From Salegentibacter agarivorans (GTDB taxonomy: Bacteria > Bacteroidota > Bacteroidia > Flavobacteriales > Flavobacteriaceae), in contig NZ_FOOH01000002.1 of NCBI RefSeq assembly GCF_900113135.1, forward strand, positions 186,001 to 250,000: DNA of 64,000 bases, read 5' to 3'. Below, in pieces: positions 57,363-64,000 of the stretch. How positions within the stretch are numbered: the first letter of the stretch is position 1; each line of letters opens with the position of its first letter. The position numbers and the translations under genes are program-made. Below the pieces are notes generated by a model that saw only the letters and a list, made by a program, of their open reading frames with translations, did not search any database and was not told where the DNA came from.

Positions 57363-58385
57363 ATGGTTTCACAAAATATTTACATATTAGGGATCGAATC
57401 TTCCTGCGACGATACTGCTGCAGCTGTACTGCATAACGGTAAAATACTATCTAACATTGTAGCAACCCAGGAAGTTCATAAACAATACGGCGGTGTAGTA
57501 CCAGAACTCGCTTCCAGGGCTCACCAACAAAACATAGTTCCTGTAATTCACCAGGCATTGGCCAGCGCAAATATCGGTAAAAAAGATGTATCTGCAATTG
57601 CTTTTACACGTGGTCCCGGCCTTATGGGTTCTTTGCTTGTGGGCACTTCTTTTGCCAAGTCTTTATCGCTTGGTTTAGGAATTCCACTTATTGAAGTGAA
57701 TCATATGCAAGCGCATATTTTAGCGCACTTTATTGAAGAAAATGGTTTTAAAAAACCAGAGTTTCCTTTTTTGGCTTTAACCATAAGCGGTGGCCACACC
57801 CAAATCGTAAAAGTTTCTAGTTATTTTGAAATGGAAGTAATTGGTGAAACTACCGATGATGCCGTGGGGGAAGCTTTTGACAAAAGCGCTAAAATTCTAG
57901 GTCTACCCTATCCCGGCGGGCCTTTAATAGATAAATATTCTAAAGAAGGGAATCATAAAGCTTTTCCGTTTCCCAATCCTAAAGTATCTGATTTGAATTT
58001 TAGCTTTAGCGGATTTAAAACTTCAGTGCTCTATTTTGTGCAGAAACAAACCAAAGAAAATCCTGATTTTGTTGCTGAAAATTTGAAAGATATCTGCGCT
58101 TCCATTCAGTTTTCAATAGTTAGAATTTTAATGGATAAACTGAAGAAAGCAGTAAAACAAACCGGAATTAATCAAATTGCCATAGCCGGTGGGGTTTCAG
58201 CAAACAGCGGGATTAGAAATGCGCTTATGGATGCTGAAAAAAAATACGGCTGGAACTGTTTTATTCCAAAATTTGAATATACTACAGATAATGCAGCGAT
58301 GATTGCTATCGCGGGCCATTACAAATATTTGGAAAAAGATTTTTCAGACTATTCTATTACTGCCCAGGCACGTTATAACTTTTAA
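57363..58385 (+). CDS. tsaD: tRNA N6-threonylcarbamoyladenosine synthase subunit TsaD
   Basis: This 340-residue Kae1/TsaD protein transfers the threonylcarbamoyl group to A37 of ANN-decoding tRNAs, working with TsaB and TsaE. Motifs: LGIESSCDDTAAAVL (ATP site), VPELASRAHQQNI, VNHMQAHILAHF (the iron-binding HxxxH), TISGGHTQIV and AGGVSANSGIR. Length is normal. Divergent from tamB; followed 3 bp later by rsmE. Confidence 0.97.
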   Translation: MVSQNIYILGIESSCDDTAAAVLHNGKILSNIVATQEVHKQYGGVVPELASRAHQQNIVPVIHQALASANIGKKDVSAIAFTRGPGLMGSLLVGTSFAKSLSLGLGIPLIEVNHMQAHILAHFIEENGFKKPEFPFLALTISGGHTQIVKVSSYFEMEVIGETTDDAVGEAFDKSAKILGLPYPGGPLIDKYSKEGNHKAFPFPNPKVSDLNFSFSGFKTSVLYFVQKQTKENPDFVAENLKDICASIQFSIVRILMDKLKKAVKQTGINQIAIAGGVSANSGIRNALMDAEKKYGWNCFIPKFEYTTDNAAMIAIAGHYKYLEKDFSDYSITAQARYNF

Positions 58386-58388
58386 TCA

Positions 58389-59099
58389 ATGCAACTTTTT
58401 TACACGCCAAATATTGAAAAAACCGATAAACAAATTGTCTTTCCAAAAGATGAAAGTCGGCATATTGCGAAGGTTTTGCGAAAAAGTGCTGGTGATACTT
58501 TAAAAGTAACCAACGGAAAAGGATTTTTATTTACGGCAGAAATAATTGAAGCTAACCCTAAGCAGTGTTTAGCTAAGGTTATTAAGGTTGAAGAAGAAGC
58601 TTCTAAACCTTATCGTTTGCATCTTGTAGTAGCGCCTACCAAAATGAATGACAGGTACGAGTGGTTCCTGGAAAAAGCTACCGAAATTGGGATTGATGAG
58701 ATCACCCCTATAATTTGTGATCACAGCGAAAGAAAAACCATAAAATTGAATCGTTACGAAAGGGTTTTGCAAAGTGCGATGAAGCAATCTTTACATTATA
58801 ATTTACCTATTCTTAATGAAGCGATTAGTTTTTCAGGATTTATAACAACTGAAACCGAAGGGCAAAAATTTATTGCTCATTGTGAAGATGGAATGGAACG
58901 TTTTTTATTAAAAAATCAAGCTAAACCACAAGAAAATATAACTATTTTAATTGGTCCCGAAGGTGATTTTTCTCCTGAAGAAATAAAATTAGCACTTAAA
59001 AATAACTGGAAACCTGTGAGTTTGGGTGAAAGCCGCTTAAGAACAGAAACTGCAGCCGTAGTTGCCTGCCATACCTTAGCACTTATAAACCAGGATTAA
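58389..59099 (+). CDS. rsmE: 16S rRNA (uracil(1498)-N(3))-methyltransferase
   Basis: This 236-residue SPOUT-class enzyme methylates U1498 of 16S rRNA. N-terminal PUA-like domain (HIAKVLRKSAGDTLKVTNGKG), then the trefoil-knot domain with MNDRYEWFLEKATEIGIDEITPI, SERKTIKLNRYERVLQSAMKQS, IGPEGDFSPEEI and SLGESRLRTETAAVVA. It is 3 bp after tsaD and presumably in one operon. Confidence 0.95.
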   Translation: MQLFYTPNIEKTDKQIVFPKDESRHIAKVLRKSAGDTLKVTNGKGFLFTAEIIEANPKQCLAKVIKVEEEASKPYRLHLVVAPTKMNDRYEWFLEKATEIGIDEITPIICDHSERKTIKLNRYERVLQSAMKQSLHYNLPILNEAISFSGFITTETEGQKFIAHCEDGMERFLLKNQAKPQENITILIGPEGDFSPEEIKLALKNNWKPVSLGESRLRTETAAVVACHTLALINQD

Positions 59100-59188
59100 G
59101 CCTATAGAATTAACCTAAATTTTTTCAAAATATTTTGAAATTTATTCCGGGTTAGTAAACTCCCTTTTTTATTGATATTTTTACCCAA

Positions 59189-59842
59189 ATGTTGAATTTA
59201 AAAAAATATTTATTCTTAATTATTTTTCTTGGTTGCTGCCAGTTCTTAGCAGCTCAGGAGATAGCGCTATTAAAATATAATGGCGGTGGCGATTGGTATG
59301 CAAATCCTACTTCCTTACCCAATCTTATAAATTTTGCCAACAATAATATCGGTACACATTTAAACGCCAAACCGGTTACGGTTACCCCAGAGAATTCAGA
59401 TATTTTTCAATATCCTTTTGTGCATATGACGGGCCATGGAAATATAGTTTTCAATGATAAAGAAGCCGAAAATCTTAGAAATTATTTATTAAGCGGTGGT
59501 TTCCTCCATATAGACGATAATTACGGAATGCAGCAATATTTAGAAAAAGAGCTAAAGAAAATTTTTCCCGAAGAAACACTTGAAGAATTGCCGGCCAATC
59601 ATCCTATTTTTAATTCAGCATTTAATTTTCCGCGTGGCTTGCCTAAAATTCACGAACATGATAATAAACCGCCACAGGCTTTAGGGATTTTTGATAAAAA
59701 CAGGCTTGTTCTCTTATTTACTGTAGAAAGTGATTTAGGTGATGGCTGGGAAAGCCCCGAAGTTCACAAGGATCCCGAAGAAGTAAGATTAAAAGCACTG
59801 CAAATGGGAGCAAATATTTTAAAATACGTATTTGAGAATTAA
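59189..59842 (+). CDS. DUF4159 domain-containing exported protein
   Basis: This 217-residue exported protein has a signal peptide (NLKKYLFLIIFLGCCQFLAAQ) and a DUF4159 domain: ALLKYNGGGDWYANPTSLPNLINF, FVHMTGHGNIVFNDKEAENLRNYLLSGGFLHIDDNYG and FTVESDLGDGWE. The domain has a class-I-glutaminase-like fold in prediction; the function is unknown and it is often coded near AAA ATPase genes, not seen here. Its stop overlaps the start of the RNA methyltransferase gene by 1 bp. Confidence 0.88.
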   Translation: MLNLKKYLFLIIFLGCCQFLAAQEIALLKYNGGGDWYANPTSLPNLINFANNNIGTHLNAKPVTVTPENSDIFQYPFVHMTGHGNIVFNDKEAENLRNYLLSGGFLHIDDNYGMQQYLEKELKKIFPEETLEELPANHPIFNSAFNFPRGLPKIHEHDNKPPQALGIFDKNRLVLLFTVESDLGDGWESPEVHKDPEEVRLKALQMGANILKYVFEN

Positions 59843-60363
59843 TGGAACAACTCACCCATTTTGACGAAAAATTCAATAAAGAAAAATCTCCGGTTATTCT
59901 TCTATTAGACAATATTACCGGGGAAGCGAATATTGGTAGCATCTTTAGAACCGCCGATGCTTTTAATGTAGAAAAGATTGTATTCTCGGGCACTGAACCT
60001 AATCTTGATAGCAGAAGACTGCAAAAAACGGCCAGAAATACTCATAAAACCGTAGTGTATGAATTTACGCAGGATGCACAGGGTTTTATAAGAGATTTAA
60101 AAGACAATAGTAACGTTTATGCGCTTGAAATTACTTCAGCCAGTATTCCTGTTGAAGATTTTAAATATTCTGAAGAAAAAAAGAACGTTATTCTAATCCT
60201 GGGAAATGAAGTTTCAGGAATAAATAAAGAATTATTAGAAATTTCAGATAAACATTTGCATATCAATATGTTTGGGCAAAATAGTAGTATGAATGTTGCC
60301 CAGGCCGCAGGAATTGCATTATATGAAATATCAAAAACAATATTCGCTTTCACTAAGAAATAA
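59842..60363 (+). CDS. TrmH/SpoU-family RNA 2'-O-methyltransferase
   Basis: This 173-residue SPOUT protein has the SpoU motifs: LLLDNITGEANIGSIFRTADAF (motif 1), NVILILGNEVSGINKE (motif 2) and HLHINMFGQNSSMNVAQAAGIALYE (motif 3). It contains only the catalytic domain, so the target (tRNA or rRNA) is not clear. Start overlaps the stop of the DUF4159 gene (TAATG). Confidence 0.93.
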   Translation: MEQLTHFDEKFNKEKSPVILLLDNITGEANIGSIFRTADAFNVEKIVFSGTEPNLDSRRLQKTARNTHKTVVYEFTQDAQGFIRDLKDNSNVYALEITSASIPVEDFKYSEEKKNVILILGNEVSGINKELLEISDKHLHINMFGQNSSMNVAQAAGIALYEISKTIFAFTKK

Positions 60364-60375
60364 TATATTTACCTC

Positions 60376-61464
60376 GTGAACTCAAAATCGATTACTTTAG
60401 GGATATTAAGAGCGGCAGGAATAATGATTGGCATTGTTCTTTTGCTGTATTTTTTATGGGAAATCCAATCGGTATTGGTTTATATCGCTATTGCAGCAGT
60501 AATTTCGCTTATTGGCCGGCCTGTAGTTATCTTTTTTAGACAAAGATTAAAGATTCCAAACCAACTTTCGGTAATTCTTGTGCTCATTCTTGTCCTTTCC
60601 ATATTTGCGGGAATTATTTTCGTCTTTGTCCCCATCGTGGTAGAGCAAAGTCAGTATTTAAGCCGAATAGATATGGAAGCTTTTAGGAGCGATCTAAATG
60701 AACTTAACGATCAAATAAATAATTATCTGGGAGTTCAGGAGATTAATTTAATTGAAGGCTTAAAACAAAGTGAATTTATTAGAAACTTTGATATAAGTGC
60801 GGTTCCCAGGCTTTTAAACAATGTTTTTAGCATTTTGGGAGCTACTATTATTGCTATTTTTTCTATACTATTTATTTCCTTTTTTCTGCTTAAAGACAGT
60901 AAGTTAATGCTGAATAGTATCCTGGTTTTTGCAAACCGTGGTGACGAAAAGAAATTTCAGCGTGTTTTTAATAAGATTAAAATTTTACTATCGCGCTATT
61001 TTGTTGGGCTTACCTTACAAATAACCGTACTATTTGTTCTTTACGCGGTTTTATTAAGTGTTTTCGAAATTAATAATCCTATAGCCATTGCTTTTATTTG
61101 TGCATTTTTAAACCTGGTACCTTATCTAGGTCCTCTTTTTGCCGGGATTTTAATGGCATTATTTGTTATTTCCAGTAATCTTGGTGCCGATTTTCAACTA
61201 ATTATACTCCCAAAATTAGGGTATATAATGTTGGGCTATGCTATTTGTCAGCTTATAGATAATATGATCTCCCAACCTATGATTTTTGGTGCCAGCGTAA
61301 GATCACATCCATTAGAAATTTTTCTAATAATCTTAATTGCAGGTATTATTTTTGGAATTACCGGGATGGTGGTCGCAGTTCCCTTCTATACGGCGCTTAA
61401 AGTAATTGCAAAAGAATCTTTAAGTGAATATAAGATCGTAAAACGACTTACCCGAGACCTTTAA
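60376..61464 (+). CDS. AI-2E family transporter
   Basis: This 362-residue inner-membrane protein has about eight helices with the AI-2E/PerM pattern: N-terminal GIVLLLYFLWEIQSVLVYIAIAAVISLIGRPVVIFF, a soluble amphipathic loop after FVFVPIVVEQSQYLSRI, and C-terminal LNLVPYLGPLFAGILMALF, DNMISQPMIFGASVRSHPLEIFLIIL and MVVAVPFYTALKV. The family name derives from E. coli TqsA; members also include cation/proton exchangers and PerM, so export of AI-2 is not established. Start is GTG at 60376, 12 bases after the previous gene. Confidence 0.9.
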   Translation: MNSKSITLGILRAAGIMIGIVLLLYFLWEIQSVLVYIAIAAVISLIGRPVVIFFRQRLKIPNQLSVILVLILVLSIFAGIIFVFVPIVVEQSQYLSRIDMEAFRSDLNELNDQINNYLGVQEINLIEGLKQSEFIRNFDISAVPRLLNNVFSILGATIIAIFSILFISFFLLKDSKLMLNSILVFANRGDEKKFQRVFNKIKILLSRYFVGLTLQITVLFVLYAVLLSVFEINNPIAIAFICAFLNLVPYLGPLFAGILMALFVISSNLGADFQLIILPKLGYIMLGYAICQLIDNMISQPMIFGASVRSHPLEIFLIILIAGIIFGITGMVVAVPFYTALKVIAKESLSEYKIVKRLTRDL

Positions 61465-61474
61465 ATCCTTAATT

Positions 61475-62653
61475 TTGAATAAAGCGATTTTAAATGAAGA
61501 GGTTCAGGAATTTCTTAGAAATAACCTGAAAACCACTGCTGCTGAGTTAGCGCTACGCGGAAGCTCTTTTAGCGGAATTTCTTCTTCAGAATTAGCGCAG
61601 CAATTAACAGGATTACAAAAGGCTGAAAAAAAGTTGCCAACCTGGTTTAAAAACTCCCAGATTTATTATCCACAAAAATTAAATTTAGAGCAAACTTCTT
61701 CTGAAACTACCGCAAAATACAAGGCTTCACTTGTAAAAGGTAAAACTTTAATAGATCTAACCGGCGGACTGGGAATAGATGATTTTTATTTTGCTCAGAA
61801 TTTTAAAGAAGTAATTCATTGCGAATTAAATGCTGAATTATCTGAAATCGCAGCACATAATTTAAAACAATTAGGGTGGGAAAATATTTCCTTTAAAAAT
61901 GAAGATAGTATTGAATATTTAAAAAATACAGATCAAAATTTCGATTGTATTTATGTAGATCCCGCGCGGCGTGATAATGCAGGTGGTAAAGTCTTTAGAC
62001 TGGCCGATTGTTTACCAAATGTTCCTGCAAATCGTGACTTGCTTTTCAAGAAAACCGATATAATTCTTATAAAAACCTCTCCACTACTCGATTTACAATC
62101 CGGAATTTCAGAATTACAGTTTGTTACTGAAATACATATAATAGCGGTAAATAATGAAGTTAAAGAATTACTCTGGTTTTTGAAGAAAGGCGATAATCAG
62201 GAAATGAAAATCACAACGCTAAACTTTACGAAAAAAGGTGTAGAAAAATTTGAAGGTATTTTAGACAAACTCACTGGCGAAGTAGCATATTCTTTACCTA
62301 AAAATTTTCTATATGAGCCTAATGCCGCCATTATGAAAAGCGGACTTTTCAAGGAAATTGCTTTACAAACGCAAACTTCAAAACTTCATACCAATTCTCA
62401 TTTGTATACTTCAGAAAAAGAAATTAATTTCCCGGGAAGAAAATTCAAAATACTTGAAATTGAAAAATATAAACCCGGTTTATTAAAGAAGAAGTTTAAA
62501 AACCTTAAAGCTAATATTACCACCAGAAATTTTCCTGAAAGCGTTGTTATTTTGAGAAAAAAATTAAAAATAAAAGACGGCGGAAAAACCTATTTATTCT
62601 TTACCACCAATATCAATAATCAAAAAATAGTGCTGGTTTGCGAAAAGGTTTAG
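61475..62653 (+). CDS. Class I SAM-dependent methyltransferase with THUMP-like C-terminus
   Basis: This 392-residue protein has an N-terminal helical region, a class I methyltransferase core (LIDLTGGLGIDDFYFAQ, IHCELNAELSEIAAHNL, then the DPARRDNAGGKVFRL motif resembling the DPPR-type catalytic loop of RNA or DNA methylases) and a C-terminal THUMP-like domain (KILEIEKYKPGLLKKKFKNLKANITTRNFPES). Probably an RNA methyltransferase; target unknown. Start is TTG (61475), since no ATG occurs in frame before the conserved helices. Stop overlaps the convergent thioesterase gene's stop. Confidence 0.85.
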   Translation: MNKAILNEEVQEFLRNNLKTTAAELALRGSSFSGISSSELAQQLTGLQKAEKKLPTWFKNSQIYYPQKLNLEQTSSETTAKYKASLVKGKTLIDLTGGLGIDDFYFAQNFKEVIHCELNAELSEIAAHNLKQLGWENISFKNEDSIEYLKNTDQNFDCIYVDPARRDNAGGKVFRLADCLPNVPANRDLLFKKTDIILIKTSPLLDLQSGISELQFVTEIHIIAVNNEVKELLWFLKKGDNQEMKITTLNFTKKGVEKFEGILDKLTGEVAYSLPKNFLYEPNAAIMKSGLFKEIALQTQTSKLHTNSHLYTSEKEINFPGRKFKILEIEKYKPGLLKKKFKNLKANITTRNFPESVVILRKKLKIKDGGKTYLFFTTNINNQKIVLVCEKV

Positions 62654-63045
62654 GCGCGATTCTGTAACCTGTCTTTTACAAATTCAACCTTGGTTTTCCC
62701 GTGCGGGGTTGGCTTGCCCTCTTCATCTAAAGTTACCATAATCACTTTATCTATAGTAATAATAGTATGGCGTGTCATTTTATTTCTAACCTCGCATTTT
62801 AAGGTTAGCGAGGTATTACCGAATTTAAGCACTTCAATCCCTATTTCAACAATATCTCCCTGTCTCGCAGAATGCTGAAAATTTATCTCACTCATATATT
62901 TAGTGACACACTTTGAATTTTCCAGCTGAATAATACTGTACAAAGCACATTCTTCGTCTATCCAGGCCAGTAAATTCCCGCCAAACAAAGTACCATTGGG
63001 GTTTAGGTCTTCTGGTTTAATCCATTTTCTGGTATGAAATCTCAT
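62650..63045 (-). CDS. Acyl-CoA thioesterase (hotdog fold, 4HBT type)
   Basis: This 131-residue hotdog protein has the acyl-CoA hydrolase signature: LNPNGTLFGGNLLAWIDEECALYSI near the N-terminus (the G-x-L-F-G-G-x-x-L-x-W-x-D motif with catalytic Asp), then VTKYMSEINFQHSARQGDIVEIGIEVLKFGNTSLTLKCEV. It hydrolyses acyl-CoA thioesters; chain preference unknown. Convergent with the methyltransferase gene. Confidence 0.92.
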   Translation of the reverse strand: MRFHTRKWIKPEDLNPNGTLFGGNLLAWIDEECALYSIIQLENSKCVTKYMSEINFQHSARQGDIVEIGIEVLKFGNTSLTLKCEVRNKMTRHTIITIDKVIMVTLDEEGKPTPHGKTKVEFVKDRLQNRA

Positions 63046-63170
63046 ATTTTTGTTTTAAAAATAACCATAAAATACAGGCTGATAAAAACTTTTAAAATTT
63101 TTACCGGCTCCTTAAAATCAAATGGATTATTTCAGATTTTAATAATTAAGAGCATAAGAATTTTTAAATT

Positions 63171-63584
63171 CTATAAATAATTTTTTGCAGCATCAATTAT
63201 TTGGGCGTGATCAAAAGCTAATTCCGGTAAATCATTAACATTTACCCATGAGGCTTCACCTGCATCGTCCCCAGCCTTAAGTTCCTCTTCACAGAATATT
63301 CGGCTTACAAAGGCTATAGAAATAGTTCTTCCTCTTGGATCCCGACCCGGAGCTCCAAAGGCTCTCACCTGTTCCATTGTTTTTACCGCAACTCCTGTTT
63401 CTTCTTCGAGTTCTCTTTTGGCGGCTGTTTCTAAATCTTCGGCCTCATTAATATAGCCACCAGGCAATGCCCACTGGCCTCCGTAAGGATCATTTTTTCT
63501 TTTTATAAGTAAAACCTTGAATTCATTATTTGCATTACAAAAAACTACACTATCTACGGTTACTGCTACTTCTTGCTGTTTCAT
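63171..63584 (-). CDS. NUDIX hydrolase
   Basis: This 137-residue protein carries a complete Nudix box, GGYINEAEDLETAAKRELEEETGV, with the Gly, Glu, REL and EExG residues in place. QWALPGG and SRIFCEEELKAGDDAGEASWVNVNDLPELAFDHAQII are typical of ADP-ribose or (deoxy)nucleoside triphosphate-cleaving members. Substrate unresolved. It starts 7 bases after the DUF72 gene's stop. Confidence 0.92.
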   Translation of the reverse strand: MKQQEVAVTVDSVVFCNANNEFKVLLIKRKNDPYGGQWALPGGYINEAEDLETAAKRELEEETGVAVKTMEQVRAFGAPGRDPRGRTISIAFVSRIFCEEELKAGDDAGEASWVNVNDLPELAFDHAQIIDAAKNYL

Positions 63585-63591
63585 TATTATT

Positions 63592-64000
63592 CTAATTTAA
63601 AGTTTTAGGTATTTTTATATCTGTTTTAAATCTTTTATTGAAGCGTTCTATAAAATATGCTGAAAGCAATGGCGAAGCCTCTTCTACATTTTGATGTATA
63701 AAAAAGTATACATTCTCCAAACCTTCTTTATGCCATTCTTCAAGCTTATCTAACCAATCGTCTAACCTTGTATAATCTGAACTGTGATTAGCGCCGTTGT
63801 ATCTAATAAAAACGGTGGTATTACTTAACCGCATATGAATTAGATCGCGTCTTCCGGCGGTATCGGTAATTATATGTGCCACATCTCTTGTTATCAGAAC
63901 ATCGTATAGTTCATTAGCTGTGTTTTCATCAGCATACCAATCCGGGTGCCTTAATTCTAATGAGAGCGGAATTTCCTTTGGCCAATGTGCAAGGAAATCA
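63592..64000 (-). CDS. DUF72 domain protein, C-terminal part (cut by window edge)
   Basis: The frame is open to the window edge, so the start lies outside; the visible part has 135 codons. It reads FLAHWPKEIPLSLELRHPDWY, then ITRDVAHIITDTAGRRDLIHMRLSNTTVFIRYNGAN and NVYFFIHQNVEEASPLLSAYFIERF. The E-x-R-H-P-x-W and VYxFxxN motifs are diagnostic of DUF72 (YecE-like, TIM-barrel-like). The GTG inside at 63882 is not the true start. Function of the family is unknown. It lies immediately before the Nudix gene. Confidence 0.9.
   Translation of the reverse strand, partial: DFLAHWPKEIPLSLELRHPDWYADENTANELYDVLITRDVAHIITDTAGRRDLIHMRLSNTTVFIRYNGANHSSDYTRLDDWLDKLEEWHKEGLENVYFFIHQNVEEASPLLSAYFIERFNKRFKTDIKIPKTLN

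Noticed and set aside
59118-59140. Palindrome TTCAAAATATTTTGAA after rsmE
   Set aside because: Wholly AT, low stability and no T-tract; not supported as a terminator.

Overview
The window looks like a chromosomal segment of a marine-type Flavobacteriaceae bacterium (Salegentibacter/Gramella/Zunongwangia-like by gene content; this is inference). Pointers are AT-rich DNA, promoters of the Bacteroidetes TTTG / TAnnTTTG type, TTG and GTG starts, and families typical of the group: a BshA-type bacillithiol glycosyltransferase, a GH3-serine hydrolase fusion, DUF4251, DUF4159, DUF1835, TamB and LptD, and a fused 2-oxoacid dehydrogenase E1. I see no rRNA, tRNA, CRISPR array, insertion sequence or phage gene. 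No stretch above about 300 bases lacks a gene once a small DUF1328 gene (12688-12849) is added.

Layout. 1-0.75 kb: 3' end of a hybrid histidine kinase whose receiver domain is broken by a single-base frameshift. 0.8-5 kb: DUF4251 lipoprotein, ribosome hibernation factor, an Aquifex-type aconitase lacking one canonical cluster cysteine, and an MBL-like protein without its metal motif. 5.1-11.3 kb: a tightly packed eight-gene minus-strand operon with FAD oxidoreductase, methyltransferase, type III polyketide synthase, FabI/FabL-like reductase, FabZ-like dehydratase, ketosynthase, acyl carrier protein and phosphopantetheinyl transferase. This is the most interesting locus: it reads as a self-contained pathway in which a dedicated carrier-protein line makes an acyl starter for a type III PKS, followed by methylation and oxidation (phenolic lipid or quinone type product). 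11.4-15 kb: envelope lipoproteins, DUF1328 and the E1 fusion.

15.1-28.6 kb: housekeeping genes, including a 2OG-Fe(II) oxygenase, SUI1, DUF1835 protein, nucleoside phosphorylase, polyphosphate kinase with an overlapping cytoplasmic binding-protein-like gene, uracil-DNA glycosylase, MutS2 without Smr domain, a dicarboxylate symporter, chorismate synthase and an LpxH-like phosphoesterase. 28.6-34.4 kb: an accessory block of small VOC/PhnB, SnoaL, SRPBCC and DinB proteins divergent from a GlxA-type AraC regulator; the shared intergenic region holds a 21-bp-phased direct repeat that may be its operator.

34.4-52.7 kb: a large FAD/Fe-S dehydrogenase, BshA, the GH3-serine hydrolase fusion, an operon of amidase, MCE protein and two Hdr-like Fe-S proteins, LptD, RidA, an exported HExxH protein, and a methylglyoxal synthase/phosphofructokinase pair. 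52.8-64 kb: TamB divergent from TsaD-RsmE, then DUF4159, a TrmH-family methyltransferase, an AI-2E family permease, a THUMP-like methyltransferase, a thioesterase, a Nudix hydrolase and the 3' end of a DUF72 gene cut by the window edge. Much of the window serves the envelope: LptD, TamB, MCE, amidase, GH3 fusion and several barrels and lipoproteins.
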